IMG/VR virus record: IMGVR_UViG_3300029448_000103
Span: 1-42,323 of that record
Strand: one strand, 5' to 3'
DNA length: 42,323 bases
Source: a virus
The notes beneath the pieces are model-generated. The model was not told the DNA's origin, did not search any database, and saw only the letters and a program-made list of their open reading frames with translations. Position numbers and translations under genes: made by a program. This document shows positions 30,721 through 38,241 of this stretch, piece by piece. The first letter of the stretch is position 1, and each line of letters begins with the position of its first letter.

Positions 30721-31771
30721 ATCTCATATTTCCTAATGCGTTAAAAGCCTCTAGTGCCGCAACACCTTTCGCGTGATTGCCTTGTCCCGCTTGGTCTACT
30801 GCTGCTTTAGAAAGCATATACTCCCCGTTACTAGCCATAACAGGTATTAAATCATCTTTCGGTCCTCCTGGACCTGTAATATCTCCGCCGTCAGGCATGA
30901 AATTTTGAGCAAACATTTTTCTATCTAAAACTCCACCATCCGCTGCTCTAACAGACCCTTGTATTGGTTTTATATCCATTTGTGCCGCCCTTCTTCTTGC
31001 TGAATTTCCAGGAAGGGTTTGTGTCATAACTTGACTGCCTTTTCGTTCAGGAGGAAAAAGTAAATTACTCAATAGCTGTCCTCCTTGACTAATTAAAGTT
31101 GACTGTAATGTTGGATCTAAATTATTAAATTTTTCCATTAATCCAGGACCCTGTGCTGCGGCTACTTCAGGTACTTCAGGTATTTCTATTTCAGGTACTT
31201 CAGCTTCAAAAGACGAGATATCTGCAATCACTTCAGGAGGAGAATTTGTTTCAAAACCTGAAAAAGGTCCCATTTGATCAGGAACACTTGGTTTCGGTAA
31301 GTCTATTTTGTAATCTTTTGTCAATAACATATCAACTACATCGTTTTGATATGGTCCAGGATTATCCAAGGAAGGAGGTTTAAGTCCTAAAAGATCAGAT
31401 ATACTTGTGAGATCTAAATTTGATAAATCAATAAGAGATTCCAGTCCTCCTCCGTTTGCTCGATAAACAGGACCCCCGAAAGCAAGTCCTGCAATACCTA
31501 ATTCTTCAAGATTATATCCTGCATCCATTAATTTTTGCAAAAGTGCTTGTTGTTGTTCTTGTTGATCTATTTCAGGTTCCGCGAAAGATTCTGAACTAAA
31601 ATCCTCAAAATCTAAAACTTCTGTTCCCTCTACGGGTGCAATTTCTGGCGCGGGACCTGCCTCAACTTGAGGAACAGTGCCGCTTCCTATAGCTCCTTTT
31701 TGTCCTCGATTAGAGGCTATTTTGCCTGAAAGAAGCTGACCTCCTACAACCGCAGTAGCTACCCAAGTCAT
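30713..31771 (-). CDS. Virion candidate with GGPKDDLIPVMASNGE element
   Basis: 352 residues. A hydrophobic segment at the N-terminus (WVATAVVGGQLLSG) may be a signal or membrane anchor, and acidic and Pro-rich stretches follow. The C-terminal part has GGDITGPGGPKDDLIPVMAS and GEYMLSKAAVDQAGQGNH, a pattern widely seen in marine phage virion proteins, as I recall. The gene overlaps the cupin gene's stop (TAATG). No enzymatic motif is visible. Confidence 0.68.
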   Translation of the reverse strand: MTWVATAVVGGQLLSGKIASNRGQKGAIGSGTVPQVEAGPAPEIAPVEGTEVLDFEDFSSESFAEPEIDQQEQQQALLQKLMDAGYNLEELGIAGLAFGGPVYRANGGGLESLIDLSNLDLTSISDLLGLKPPSLDNPGPYQNDVVDMLLTKDYKIDLPKPSVPDQMGPFSGFETNSPPEVIADISSFEAEVPEIEIPEVPEVAAAQGPGLMEKFNNLDPTLQSTLISQGGQLLSNLLFPPERKGSQVMTQTLPGNSARRRAAQMDIKPIQGSVRAADGGVLDRKMFAQNFMPDGGDITGPGGPKDDLIPVMASNGEYMLSKAAVDQAGQGNHAKGVAALEAFNALGNMRYG

Positions 31772-32325
31772 TAGTTACTCTCCGCTTGTGCAATAAGTTT
31801 ATCTATTTGTTTAGTATCAACATTTAAAAAATTTCCTTCATCAAAATCTTTAGCGATACATTGATTTTCAATTTCTTCAAGAGTTAATTTATCTGTACAA
31901 TGAACCGTCACCCAAGTACATTCTTCATGGATATATAGAAGTCTTTTAGTCCCTGCCTCTGTTATTCCATGGTAAGGGGCTTTGATTCGCTGCATACCTT
32001 TTTCAGTATAAACAGAACATTCCCCTTTCATGACGAAAAAAGGATGATTTTGGTTATGTATTTTAGTTGCTATAACTAAATCCTTTGGCATCACAATAGT
32101 TCTAACATATTGACCATCAGCAAAATCATGGTTAACATGCCCTTCCTCATACCCTTGAAGTGCTGGAAGATTTTTATCCTGATCTGTTTTTGTACAATGT
32201 TCTGCTAATGCTTTTTCAAATTCTTTTATTTTATTTTGAAAATTAAGTTTATTTTCTTTATAATCAAAAAACTCACAAGCCTCTTGATAAGTAAGTTCTG
32301 TCGTTTTCAACGAGGGAAGTGCCAT
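31771..32325 (-). CDS. Cupin-fold protein
   Basis: 184 residues. The central part (HNQNHPFFVMKGECSVY, then HGITEAGTKRLLYIHEECTW) shows a cupin beta-barrel pattern: the segment before FFVMKG with His, Gly turns, and a second set ending in VTVHCT. Metal-binding His residues are plausible near 94-97 and 118. Many phages of this type carry a similar cupin in the virion block, but the substrate is unknown. The ends are coupled by TAATG to both neighbours, so it is part of the transcript. It may be a structural or sugar-recognition domain rather than an enzyme. Confidence 0.72.
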   Translation of the reverse strand: MALPSLKTTELTYQEACEFFDYKENKLNFQNKIKEFEKALAEHCTKTDQDKNLPALQGYEEGHVNHDFADGQYVRTIVMPKDLVIATKIHNQNHPFFVMKGECSVYTEKGMQRIKAPYHGITEAGTKRLLYIHEECTWVTVHCTDKLTLEEIENQCIAKDFDEGNFLNVDTKQIDKLIAQAESN

Positions 32326-32432
32326 TAGAATCGGCTCCTTGTCTTTTGCTTTTTGCCGTTGGCGAAATAACGAACAAAAGCAGAACGACGTTCCGCTTTT
32401 TTAGAATATGCTTTTTTATCTACTCCAAACAT
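32325..32432 (-). CDS. Very small basic protein, 35 residues
   Basis: Read directly: ATG 32432 (MFGVDKKAYS) with GTAGGAGACTC upstream, to a TAA at 32325-32327 that overlaps the cupin start. Net positive charge of about +11, with a KKAERRSAFVRYF segment. The strong ribosome binding site and TAATG junction support it as real. Function unknown; perhaps a nucleic-acid binder or virion peptide. Confidence 0.6.
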   Translation of the reverse strand: MFGVDKKAYSKKAERRSAFVRYFANGKKQKTRSRF

Positions 32433-32529
32433 GAGTCTCCTACAGCGTTATATATAAACGTTTTTGCGAGTTAAAGCCCTTCCCGTAAGCTGCAGTACAT
32501 GCCTGATTTCTTGATTATATAACAAAATA

Positions 32530-32895
32530 TCAGTTAGCTAAAGGGTTATCATTCTTGTTTTTCAGGGCTTGTACGTCATCGTACATCGAATCAATACTCG
32601 AATTTATGCCCGCAACGCTTGTTTGAATAGCGATAATGTCCGCTTTTATCGGGCTTAAATCTTCCGTTTCGATATTTAAAGACTTAATTTGTTCGCCCAC
32701 AGCAACAACATTTTTATCTAAACCCGTTACTTGATCTGATAAAGCGTCTATCTCATTAATATAACGAGTCATTTTAGACTCAAGGTTTTCGATGCGATTA
32801 ACATACGTTGCACCTGTATAACCAAATCCAGCCAGTGTGCTGACGATCCCTGCAAGAGCGATAAGTTGTGTTGTTTTATTCTGAAACCAGTCCAT
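32530..32895 (-). CDS. Membrane-anchored coiled-coil protein
   Basis: 121 residues: a short polar start (MDWFQNKTTQ), a membrane helix (about 10-30) and then a coiled coil to the end (NRIENLESKMTRYINEIDAL). A GAGGAATAAT site precedes the ATG. The pattern fits a lysis accessory (spanin-like) protein or an inner-membrane anchor, and similar MDWFxNKTTQLI proteins occur in marine phages. It lies 97 bases upstream of the small basic gene. The coiled coil has no lipobox. Confidence 0.65.
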   Translation of the reverse strand: MDWFQNKTTQLIALAGIVSTLAGFGYTGATYVNRIENLESKMTRYINEIDALSDQVTGLDKNVVAVGEQIKSLNIETEDLSPIKADIIAIQTSVAGINSSIDSMYDDVQALKNKNDNPLAN

Positions 32896-32904
32896 ATTAT
32901 TCCT

Positions 32905-35280
32905 CTATAAGTTAGGTTGCATGTTCATTATATCATTCATCCCAGTTAAACTTTCACCGTATAGTCCCCGAAAGGCTGAGTTATTATCTGGAATATTAAC
33001 ATTAGTATATATTAACTCAGGCTCATACCAAACACTAGGCTGTGGCACCTCTACTTGACTATACGCACTAAACCCAGGAACAAAACCCATATAAGCGATC
33101 AGTTGTGCTTCATCACCATACTCGCCTGTTTCTTGTTGCTGTTGTTCTAGTTCTTCTTGTTGGTTTTCTATGTTTTGAGCAACGATTTGATCGGCAATTA
33201 AATCAGCTTCTGAAGCAGGCATTTCAGACATCGCCGTATCAATCTCTAACTCCATTGAACCAACTGCGGTATTTTGAGAACCACTAGTGTTTGAGTCGTT
33301 TTGACCAACTGCTACGTTTTGTGAACCAGTAGTATTGCCTGAAGCCCCTGTATTTGTTGAGGTGTTAGAAGCAACACTCGTTGAACTGCCAACTGCGGTA
33401 TTATTGTTACCCATAGTATTTGAATCGTTTTGACCAACTGCGGTATTATTGTTGCCTATAGCAGTATTATTAACACTCATTGATAAAACTTGTTGTGTTT
33501 GTATTGCGGAACTTGCAACTTGAGCAGAGATACTGGGGGAGTTACTGATGCTAACCGTTCCTCCAGACACAGAAGAAGTCACTGCATTTGCTTGCGAAGA
33601 CGTTGTTGTAGAAAAAGAACCGCCTGAAGATGCAGACATTCCTGTTGCTTGTGACGAAGTTCCTGCAGTTGTTCCGCTTACACTATTACTTGCTGCACGA
33701 ATAGAATTAGCCACAACATTTAGCTGTTCTGCTCTTTTGTTGTCTTTTTTCTCTTTATTCTCCGCGACAACAAGGTCGATATTTTCTTCTCGGTCTTGTA
33801 TTTCTTCTTCAACTGTCTCCGAATTCTCCAAGTCTCCATCTTCATCATCAGATAAAACAGCAAGTTCCTCAAGTATTTCTTCCGTTTCCTCTTGTTCAAT
33901 CCACTCCTCCAGTTCTTCTATTGTTTCAAATTCTAAAAATTCTACAGGTTCTTCTTCAAAAGTTTCTTCAATAAATTCTTCATGTTCAAAATGATCTAAT
34001 AAAATATCTTCCAATACTGGAAGATCGTAGTCTGTTTGATAAAAATCTTCCACCAATAATATTTCTTCATATATCTGTTCTATATAAGGCTCTTCTTCGA
34101 TATAACTTAAAGGAATAAAGATTTCTTCGGGCAATGCATCAAATTCTTCTACAAAAGGTTCAAGGTATTCTTCTTCAAAATACAGTGTTTCTTCGTAATA
34201 CAATTCTTCTTCGTAATACAGTTCTTCAAAATAAAGATCTTCTTGGTAATGTTCTATCCCTTGTAGCTCAGTAGTGTATAAAGGTTCTTCTTCAAAGAAA
34301 TAATCGTCTTCGTAATACGGGTCAGTATATCCATACTGATCTTCTTCATAGTCATCATAACCATACATATCGTTTTGATAATAACTATCTTCGACAAAAG
34401 TTTCGACCATATATCCAGCACACGCAGGAGAATATTGCGAATCCAAAGCACATTCATAATCAAATAAATCGTCCCAATAGTTAGGACACTGAGTAGAATA
34501 CAATCCATCTAAGTCACATTGTTGGTTTAAAAACGCTGCTTGATAGCCAGTACATGCGGTATTGTTTAATGGATTGCTACAATCCAGTCCATTCCCAGCA
34601 CCTACACCGTATAGACTCCCACCATTTTCCAATAAAGTATTAAAAGAAGTGTCGTTCCAATTAGTGTTGACACAAGTGCCTGCAACATTAGTCGAGCCTG
34701 TACTGCATTCATCGTGGTACAAATAAGTATAAGATTCACTTGAACTGCCTTGTTCGCCAATTAATACATCGTGATTAATAATATTCAGCCCACCGTATCG
34801 AAACTCAAAGCTATCATCGGACTTCCAAAGTATTACTTCAAAACTATTGTCAGAACCACTGCGGTTGTATTCTCGTAGGTTGTACCACCCAAAAACAGCT
34901 TTATCTGTAAAGTTCCTAGCTAATACGCTAGAACCATTGTCTCTTATTAAGTCAGTCCAAAAAGGATATAAAGTGTATGTATGTTGCCCTACTAAGGGAT
35001 CTGGTGTGTAATCATTACAATAAGAACCGCTTGTTTTAAAATGTAAACAACCGTTTGTTGCCATTCGAGCAGATGTAAAATCTTCTCCATAAAAAGTAAA
35101 AGTAAAATCTAAGTTAAAAGCACTTGAAACCCGATCATCTCCAACACCTAGATTGTGGGAAGTAGCTATATAGTTTGTTTTTAAATCAATAAGAGATTGA
35201 TTTGCTTCATAAATATATCCTGCATTTAATGTAGGTATAAATAAAACAAAAACTAAACTAACTGCCCTTATCAAACTCAC
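32905..35280 (-). CDS. Secreted or envelope protein with acidic repeats and TAVG repeats
   Basis: 791 residues with a signal-peptide-like start (MSLIRAVSLVFVLFIPTLNAG), then a beta-rich domain (about 25-190: FTFYGEDFTSARMATNGC, PFWTDL). A Cys-rich part follows with two copies of a CxLDxxYSxxCxxY pattern, then a very acidic Tyr/Glu region (about 300-500) and a Ser/Thr/Asn region with NNTAVGQNDSN-type repeats (33250-33480). The GTG start (35280) lies inside the end of the upstream gene. I do not know the family; secretion through the membrane or virion surface are both possible. Confidence 0.62.
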   Translation of the reverse strand: MSLIRAVSLVFVLFIPTLNAGYIYEANQSLIDLKTNYIATSHNLGVGDDRVSSAFNLDFTFTFYGEDFTSARMATNGCLHFKTSGSYCNDYTPDPLVGQHTYTLYPFWTDLIRDNGSSVLARNFTDKAVFGWYNLREYNRSGSDNSFEVILWKSDDSFEFRYGGLNIINHDVLIGEQGSSSESYTYLYHDECSTGSTNVAGTCVNTNWNDTSFNTLLENGGSLYGVGAGNGLDCSNPLNNTACTGYQAAFLNQQCDLDGLYSTQCPNYWDDLFDYECALDSQYSPACAGYMVETFVEDSYYQNDMYGYDDYEEDQYGYTDPYYEDDYFFEEEPLYTTELQGIEHYQEDLYFEELYYEEELYYEETLYFEEEYLEPFVEEFDALPEEIFIPLSYIEEEPYIEQIYEEILLVEDFYQTDYDLPVLEDILLDHFEHEEFIEETFEEEPVEFLEFETIEELEEWIEQEETEEILEELAVLSDDEDGDLENSETVEEEIQDREENIDLVVAENKEKKDNKRAEQLNVVANSIRAASNSVSGTTAGTSSQATGMSASSGGSFSTTTSSQANAVTSSVSGGTVSISNSPSISAQVASSAIQTQQVLSMSVNNTAIGNNNTAVGQNDSNTMGNNNTAVGSSTSVASNTSTNTGASGNTTGSQNVAVGQNDSNTSGSQNTAVGSMELEIDTAMSEMPASEADLIADQIVAQNIENQQEELEQQQQETGEYGDEAQLIAYMGFVPGFSAYSQVEVPQPSVWYEPELIYTNVNIPDNNSAFRGLYGESLTGMNDIMNMQPNL
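33250..33480 (-). repeat. NTAVG repeats like those of the tail fibre
   Basis: Repeats of the type NNTAVGQNDSN, GNTTGSQNVAVGQN and SQNTAVGS are in the C-terminal part of the 791-residue protein. The fibre at 41382-42323 has NTTGTQNVAVG, so the two proteins share this unit. The pattern is close to the beta-roll repeats of YadA-type heads. Confidence 0.7.
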
Positions 35281-36448
35281 GTTTACAAGTTAACCTTGAC
35301 TTATTTTGACCAGCAGAGTTTTCGGTTCTAGCACATTTAGCAACATAACTGGCTTTTGCTTCTTTATAGTCGGGTCGGTCTTTAGGGTTGGCAGCCCATG
35401 CTGCTCTAGCTTCTTCCCCTATCTTCCCTTCATACGGACAAGGGGTGCCTGCCATGTACATAGCACTAAATACTCTTACATCCTGGCACATAATAGCAAC
35501 TGCTGCCACTTTCATTCCCATATCGTATAAATACTTTCCTAATTTTAATCGTTCACAGTTTGTATCTCTAACGGTTCTGCCCGCAGATAAACCAAATACT
35601 TGCCCCTGGAACGCACCCGACCGACCTACAGTACAAAGATCTTGGCTATAGCTCATTATTGACGGAGCAATCGCAGAAGCAGGCGGTGCTTTAGTCGTGA
35701 TGTTTTGATTAATCGTTTGTTCAGATTTTGACTCATTAATGTTTCGATTGGTATTATCAGAAGTGCTTGTGTTTTCGTTTACGTTTTTATTGTCTGTTTT
35801 TACGTTTGAGTTTGAGTTCGACTCGTTTTTATTTACGTTCGTATTATTAGAAGTCGAAGTGTTGTTATTGTTGTTTGTATTGGTATTGGTGTTCGTGCTT
35901 GTCGACGTGTTGTTATTGTTGTTTGTGTTGGTAGATGTGCTGGTATTGTTGTTGTTGTTTGTATTGGTATTGGTCGACGTACTGGTATTGTTGTTGTTAT
36001 TGTTGTTTGTATTAGTGCTTGTTGAAGTGTTGTTGTTTGTGTTCGTTGCTGTTGATGTCGAAGTATTGTTGTTTGTATTGGTATTTGTTCCAGTTGATGT
36101 CGAAGTGTTGGTGTTTGTGTTGGTGTTTGTGTTGGTATTTGTTCCAGTTGATGTCGAAGTGTTGGTGTTCGTGTTATTGTTTGTGTTTGTGTTGGTATTG
36201 GTGTTCGTGTTTGTTGCAGTAGTTGTGTTGGTGTTATTATTTGTATTGGTATTGGTATTGGTGTTCGTGTTCGTGTTGGTGTTTGTGTTTGTATTCGTGT
36301 TTGTTGTAGTTGTAGCCGATGTCGTAGTCATCGAATTTTGTTCACAATACTGAGAACCCGCTGTGCAATCGCCAGTTTGATCTGCGTAAGACGGTTGCGT
36401 CAAACTTACTAGAAATAAAAAAGGAATGTATTTAATATAGTTAATCAA
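35258..36448 (-). CDS. Secreted Asn/Thr-repeat protein
   Basis: 396 residues beginning with a signal peptide (MINYIKYIPFLFLVSLTQPSYA), so secreted or periplasmic. Residues about 40-215 are Asn-Thr-Ser repeats of a TNTN type with no order, and a C-terminal part (about 250-396) has spaced Cys and an ordered look (VGRSGAFQGQVFGLSAGRTV, KVAAVAIMCQDVRVF). The start is probably a TTG at 36448 in a TTGA overlap with the previous stop; no ATG gives a signal peptide. The low-complexity part has microsatellite-like DNA and is likely to vary in length between strains. Confidence 0.6.
   Translation of the reverse strand: MINYIKYIPFLFLVSLTQPSYADQTGDCTAGSQYCEQNSMTTTSATTTTNTNTNTNTNTNTNTNTNTNTNNNTNTTTATNTNTNTNTNTNNNTNTNTSTSTGTNTNTNTNTNTNTSTSTGTNTNTNNNTSTSTATNTNNNTSTSTNTNNNNNNNTSTSTNTNTNNNNNTSTSTNTNNNNNTSTSTNTNTNTNNNNNTSTSNNTNVNKNESNSNSNVKTDNKNVNENTSTSDNTNRNINESKSEQTINQNITTKAPPASAIAPSIMSYSQDLCTVGRSGAFQGQVFGLSAGRTVRDTNCERLKLGKYLYDMGMKVAAVAIMCQDVRVFSAMYMAGTPCPYEGKIGEEARAAWAANPKDRPDYKEAKASYVAKCARTENSAGQNKSRLTCKREFDKGS
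35840..36310 (-). repeat. Asn/Thr-coding microsatellite-like region
   Basis: A run of about 470 bp of GTGTTG, GTATTG and TTTGTG-type units encoding Asn and Thr (and some Ser) in the secreted protein. Copies differ by single bases. On the plus strand the same DNA gives a long false frame rich in Val, Leu and Phe. Confidence 0.82.
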
Positions 36449-36627
36449 TGCAATACTCTATCCATACTCGTTTCTGAAGGTTCTAAAACATAAACATCTA
36501 ACATACCAACAACTATCAAATTATAAACTTGAGCCTCTTCTTCGGCTTCTTCAAAAGAATCTGCCGCGATAACAGGACCGTCAATTATTTCTTTTCCTAT
36601 TTTGTATTCGGTTAAAAATATTTTCAT
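36445..36627 (-). CDS. Small acidic protein, 60 residues
   Basis: MKIFLTEYKI at ATG 36627, overlapping the holin candidate by four bases (ATGA). Acidic middle (DSFEEAEEEAQVY) between small beta segments (GPVIAAD, NLIVVGMLDVYVL), like the compact beta-alpha-beta proteins common in phages. Function unknown. Confidence 0.7.
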   Translation of the reverse strand: MKIFLTEYKIGKEIIDGPVIAADSFEEAEEEAQVYNLIVVGMLDVYVLEPSETSMDRVLH

Positions 36628-37004
36628 TTTTTACCCTTATGTGAATTTGTATAGAGTCCGAACCATGCCGCACCTGCGCCAACAACAATAGAAATTAAAC
36701 CTGATTGTTCAAAGCTAGGATCTGGTAAATCCATAAACCAAAAAGTTGTGTAATAAAGCAAATACATATACACCGCTAAAAAAGCTCTGGGGATAATTCT
36801 CCAAGAATCTATAGCTTGTGCAACAAAAATAAATTTTTGAAAAGGGTTGTCGTTTTTCTTATCTTCTAAATCTCGAATTTTATCTTTTAAAGCCCCGATT
36901 TCTTCAACCATTGCCATAAACTTGCTGAGATCCATTTCAACTTCATTGCGATCCATATCGCCTCCGAATCTTCCGCTAGGGTGATAATCTCTTTCATCGT
37001 TCAT
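36624..37004 (-). CDS. Holin candidate
   Basis: 126 residues: a coiled-coil N-terminus (about 21-50), two membrane segments (about 70-91 with AFLAVYMYLLYYTTFWF and 102-118 with GLISIVVGAGAAWFGLY) and a short basic tail (SHKGKK). This two-helix plan, the C-terminal VVGAGAAWFGLY, and its place in the late region fit phage holins. No endolysin is identifiable nearby, which weakens the case. Confidence 0.65.
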   Translation of the reverse strand: MNDERDYHPSGRFGGDMDRNEVEMDLSKFMAMVEEIGALKDKIRDLEDKKNDNPFQKFIFVAQAIDSWRIIPRAFLAVYMYLLYYTTFWFMDLPDPSFEQSGLISIVVGAGAAWFGLYTNSHKGKK

Positions 37005-37006
37005 AA

Positions 37007-37435
37007 CTACTCCTTTTCTACCGTTTCTGGATCAAACTTGCCTTTTTCTATTAACACATTTCTGTTAACAATATGTTCTTCTTCAATTTCTTTTTTATTT
37101 TGTCCCTTATATTCTACCGCCATATGATCGTCAACCATCATTAGGTTTATATTTTTATCACCAACATACATTTCGCCCAACACTCTTCCAAACTTGCCTT
37201 TTTTATCTTTATGAGTTTTTATAACAACCTGTCCTTTTTCTAACTCATCTATTAAATACTGTTTACTCATCAGTCCTCTAACTTTTTCATCTTTGTTTCT
37301 AGTTCTAGACTCAGGTGTATCAATACCATATAAACGAACTCGACTTTTGTAAAATATATCGAAACCCAGATCAATAATTACATCAACAGTATCGCCGTCA
37401 ACGACTCGTTTAATTTCACAGTTATATTCGTACAT
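37007..37435 (-). CDS. SNase-like (thermonuclease-type) nuclease
   Basis: 142 residues matching the staphylococcal nuclease fold: VVDGDTV (11-17) with D15, RLYGIDTPESR (34-44) with the catalytic R34, D39, T40 and E42, and FGRVLG (82-87) with R84. The Ca2+-type active site residues are all there. No signal peptide is visible, so it may act in the cytoplasm or in the virion. Marine phages often carry such genes near the late block, possibly to break down host DNA. The start follows the basic gene's stop directly. Confidence 0.93.
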   Translation of the reverse strand: MYEYNCEIKRVVDGDTVDVIIDLGFDIFYKSRVRLYGIDTPESRTRNKDEKVRGLMSKQYLIDELEKGQVVIKTHKDKKGKFGRVLGEMYVGDKNINLMMVDDHMAVEYKGQNKKEIEEEHIVNRNVLIEKGKFDPETVEKE

Positions 37436-37708
37436 TTAACATTTCCATCTTCTTCTAGCAGCTTTGCCTCTTTTGCCCGTCCAACCTTTTGATCTTGCAC
37501 AAAAAGACTTACGTCGTTTTGCGGCTTTACTGCCTTTTTTAACTTTACCTGTAACAGGAGCTTTTAAATTACTTTTATTTTTCTTATTATATCTTTTTCT
37601 ACCTTTAGCGGTCATTCCTGCGCCAGACTTAGTTGAACGATAATTAGCGTTTTTCCCTTTAGTCGTTCTTCTTATCGGCTTAGTTTTTTTACGTTTTTTC
37701 GCAGGCAT
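37436..37708 (-). CDS. Arg/Lys-rich DNA-binding protein
   Basis: 90 residues, strongly basic, with SGAGMTAKGRKRYNKKN, VKKGSKAAKRRKSFCARSKGW and a Cys at the very end. This pattern (SGAGMTAKG, then KAAKRRKSFCARS) is shared by small basic phage proteins I have seen described as DUF6321-like. It probably binds DNA or RNA. TAATG coupling to the preceding gene is visible. Confidence 0.75.
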   Translation of the reverse strand: MPAKKRKKTKPIRRTTKGKNANYRSTKSGAGMTAKGRKRYNKKNKSNLKAPVTGKVKKGSKAAKRRKSFCARSKGWTGKRGKAARRRWKC

Positions 37709-37908
37709 TACTTCTTCTTTTTCTTCTTGGCTGTCTTAGCGGATTTTCTAAAAGCAGCCGCCGTAGGAGCGCCTTTAGCGCCTTTTTTACGCATTTTCTT
37801 ACCAGACTTCCTCTTTTTATTTATATTATAATAAAGACCCCTTTTAGCCCGTCTGCCGTCTTTTGTAGTGTGGTACTTCTTACCGCTTTTTTTCTTTTTC
37901 TTTGGCAT
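37708..37908 (-). CDS. Lys/Arg-rich small protein
   Basis: 66 residues, almost half Lys and Arg (MPKKKKKSGKKYHTTKDGRR at the start, AKTAKKKKKK at the end). The YHTTKDGRRAKRGLYYNI part recalls ribosomal-protein-like nucleic-acid binding. AAGAGAT precedes the ATG at 37908. Together with the next gene it may compact the phage DNA or bind RNA. It is not a known ribosomal protein. Confidence 0.7.
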   Translation of the reverse strand: MPKKKKKSGKKYHTTKDGRRAKRGLYYNINKKRKSGKKMRKKGAKGAPTAAAFRKSAKTAKKKKKK

Positions 37909-37917
37909 CTTATCTCT

Positions 37918-38241
37918 TTATAAAGATATTACAGTTGCCCCATTGGTTGAAACCGTGAGTGACCCAACTTCCCCAGAAGCCTGAAGTCCTTCTTCTGAGC
38001 CTGCATAAATATCCACCCATTTCGATCCTGTCCATAGTTGTAACTGACTTGTGGATAAATTCCAAATTAAATCACCAGCATTAAATTTATTTTCGTTTCT
38101 TTGTGTTTCATTAACATTTAAAGTCGCATCTACGTCCTTTGTATTTAAACTAAGTTCTAAAACCCTAACTAAACGATTAAATATTTCTGGAGATATTTCT
38201 CCATAAGCTACAGGAAGTTTTGTTTCTAATAGTCTAGCCAC
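37918..38241 (-). CDS. Small virion-region protein, 107 residues (GTG start)
   Basis: Starts at GTG 38241 (MARLLETKLP), coupled to the stabilisation protein stop through TAGTG. The pattern LQLWTGSKWVDIY and VSTNGATVISL is typical for small beta-rich phage proteins placed next to the stabilisation protein in marine phages. Likely a tail or head-tail accessory; unproven. Confidence 0.7.
   Translation of the reverse strand: MARLLETKLPVAYGEISPEIFNRLVRVLELSLNTKDVDATLNVNETQRNENKFNAGDLIWNLSTSQLQLWTGSKWVDIYAGSEEGLQASGEVGSLTVSTNGATVISL

Noticed and set aside
32433-32529. Short gap with TATA-rich sequence as a promoter
   Set aside because: Possible -10 boxes exist but with 15-16 bp spacing and no family element; evidence too weak to list.
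33548-33994. Plus-strand Ser-rich frame
   Set aside because: It mirrors the acidic Glu/Asp-coding and Ser-rich DNA of the 791-residue protein; no start signal.
35739-36353. Plus-strand reading frame of about 200 residues rich in Val, Leu and Phe
   Set aside because: It is the opposite strand of the Asn/Thr repeat; the composition comes from the repeat and there is no ribosome binding site.
36740-36770. TTTATT-like box inside the holin candidate as a late promoter
   Set aside because: It lacks the extended element and the spaced -10 box, and lies in coding sequence.
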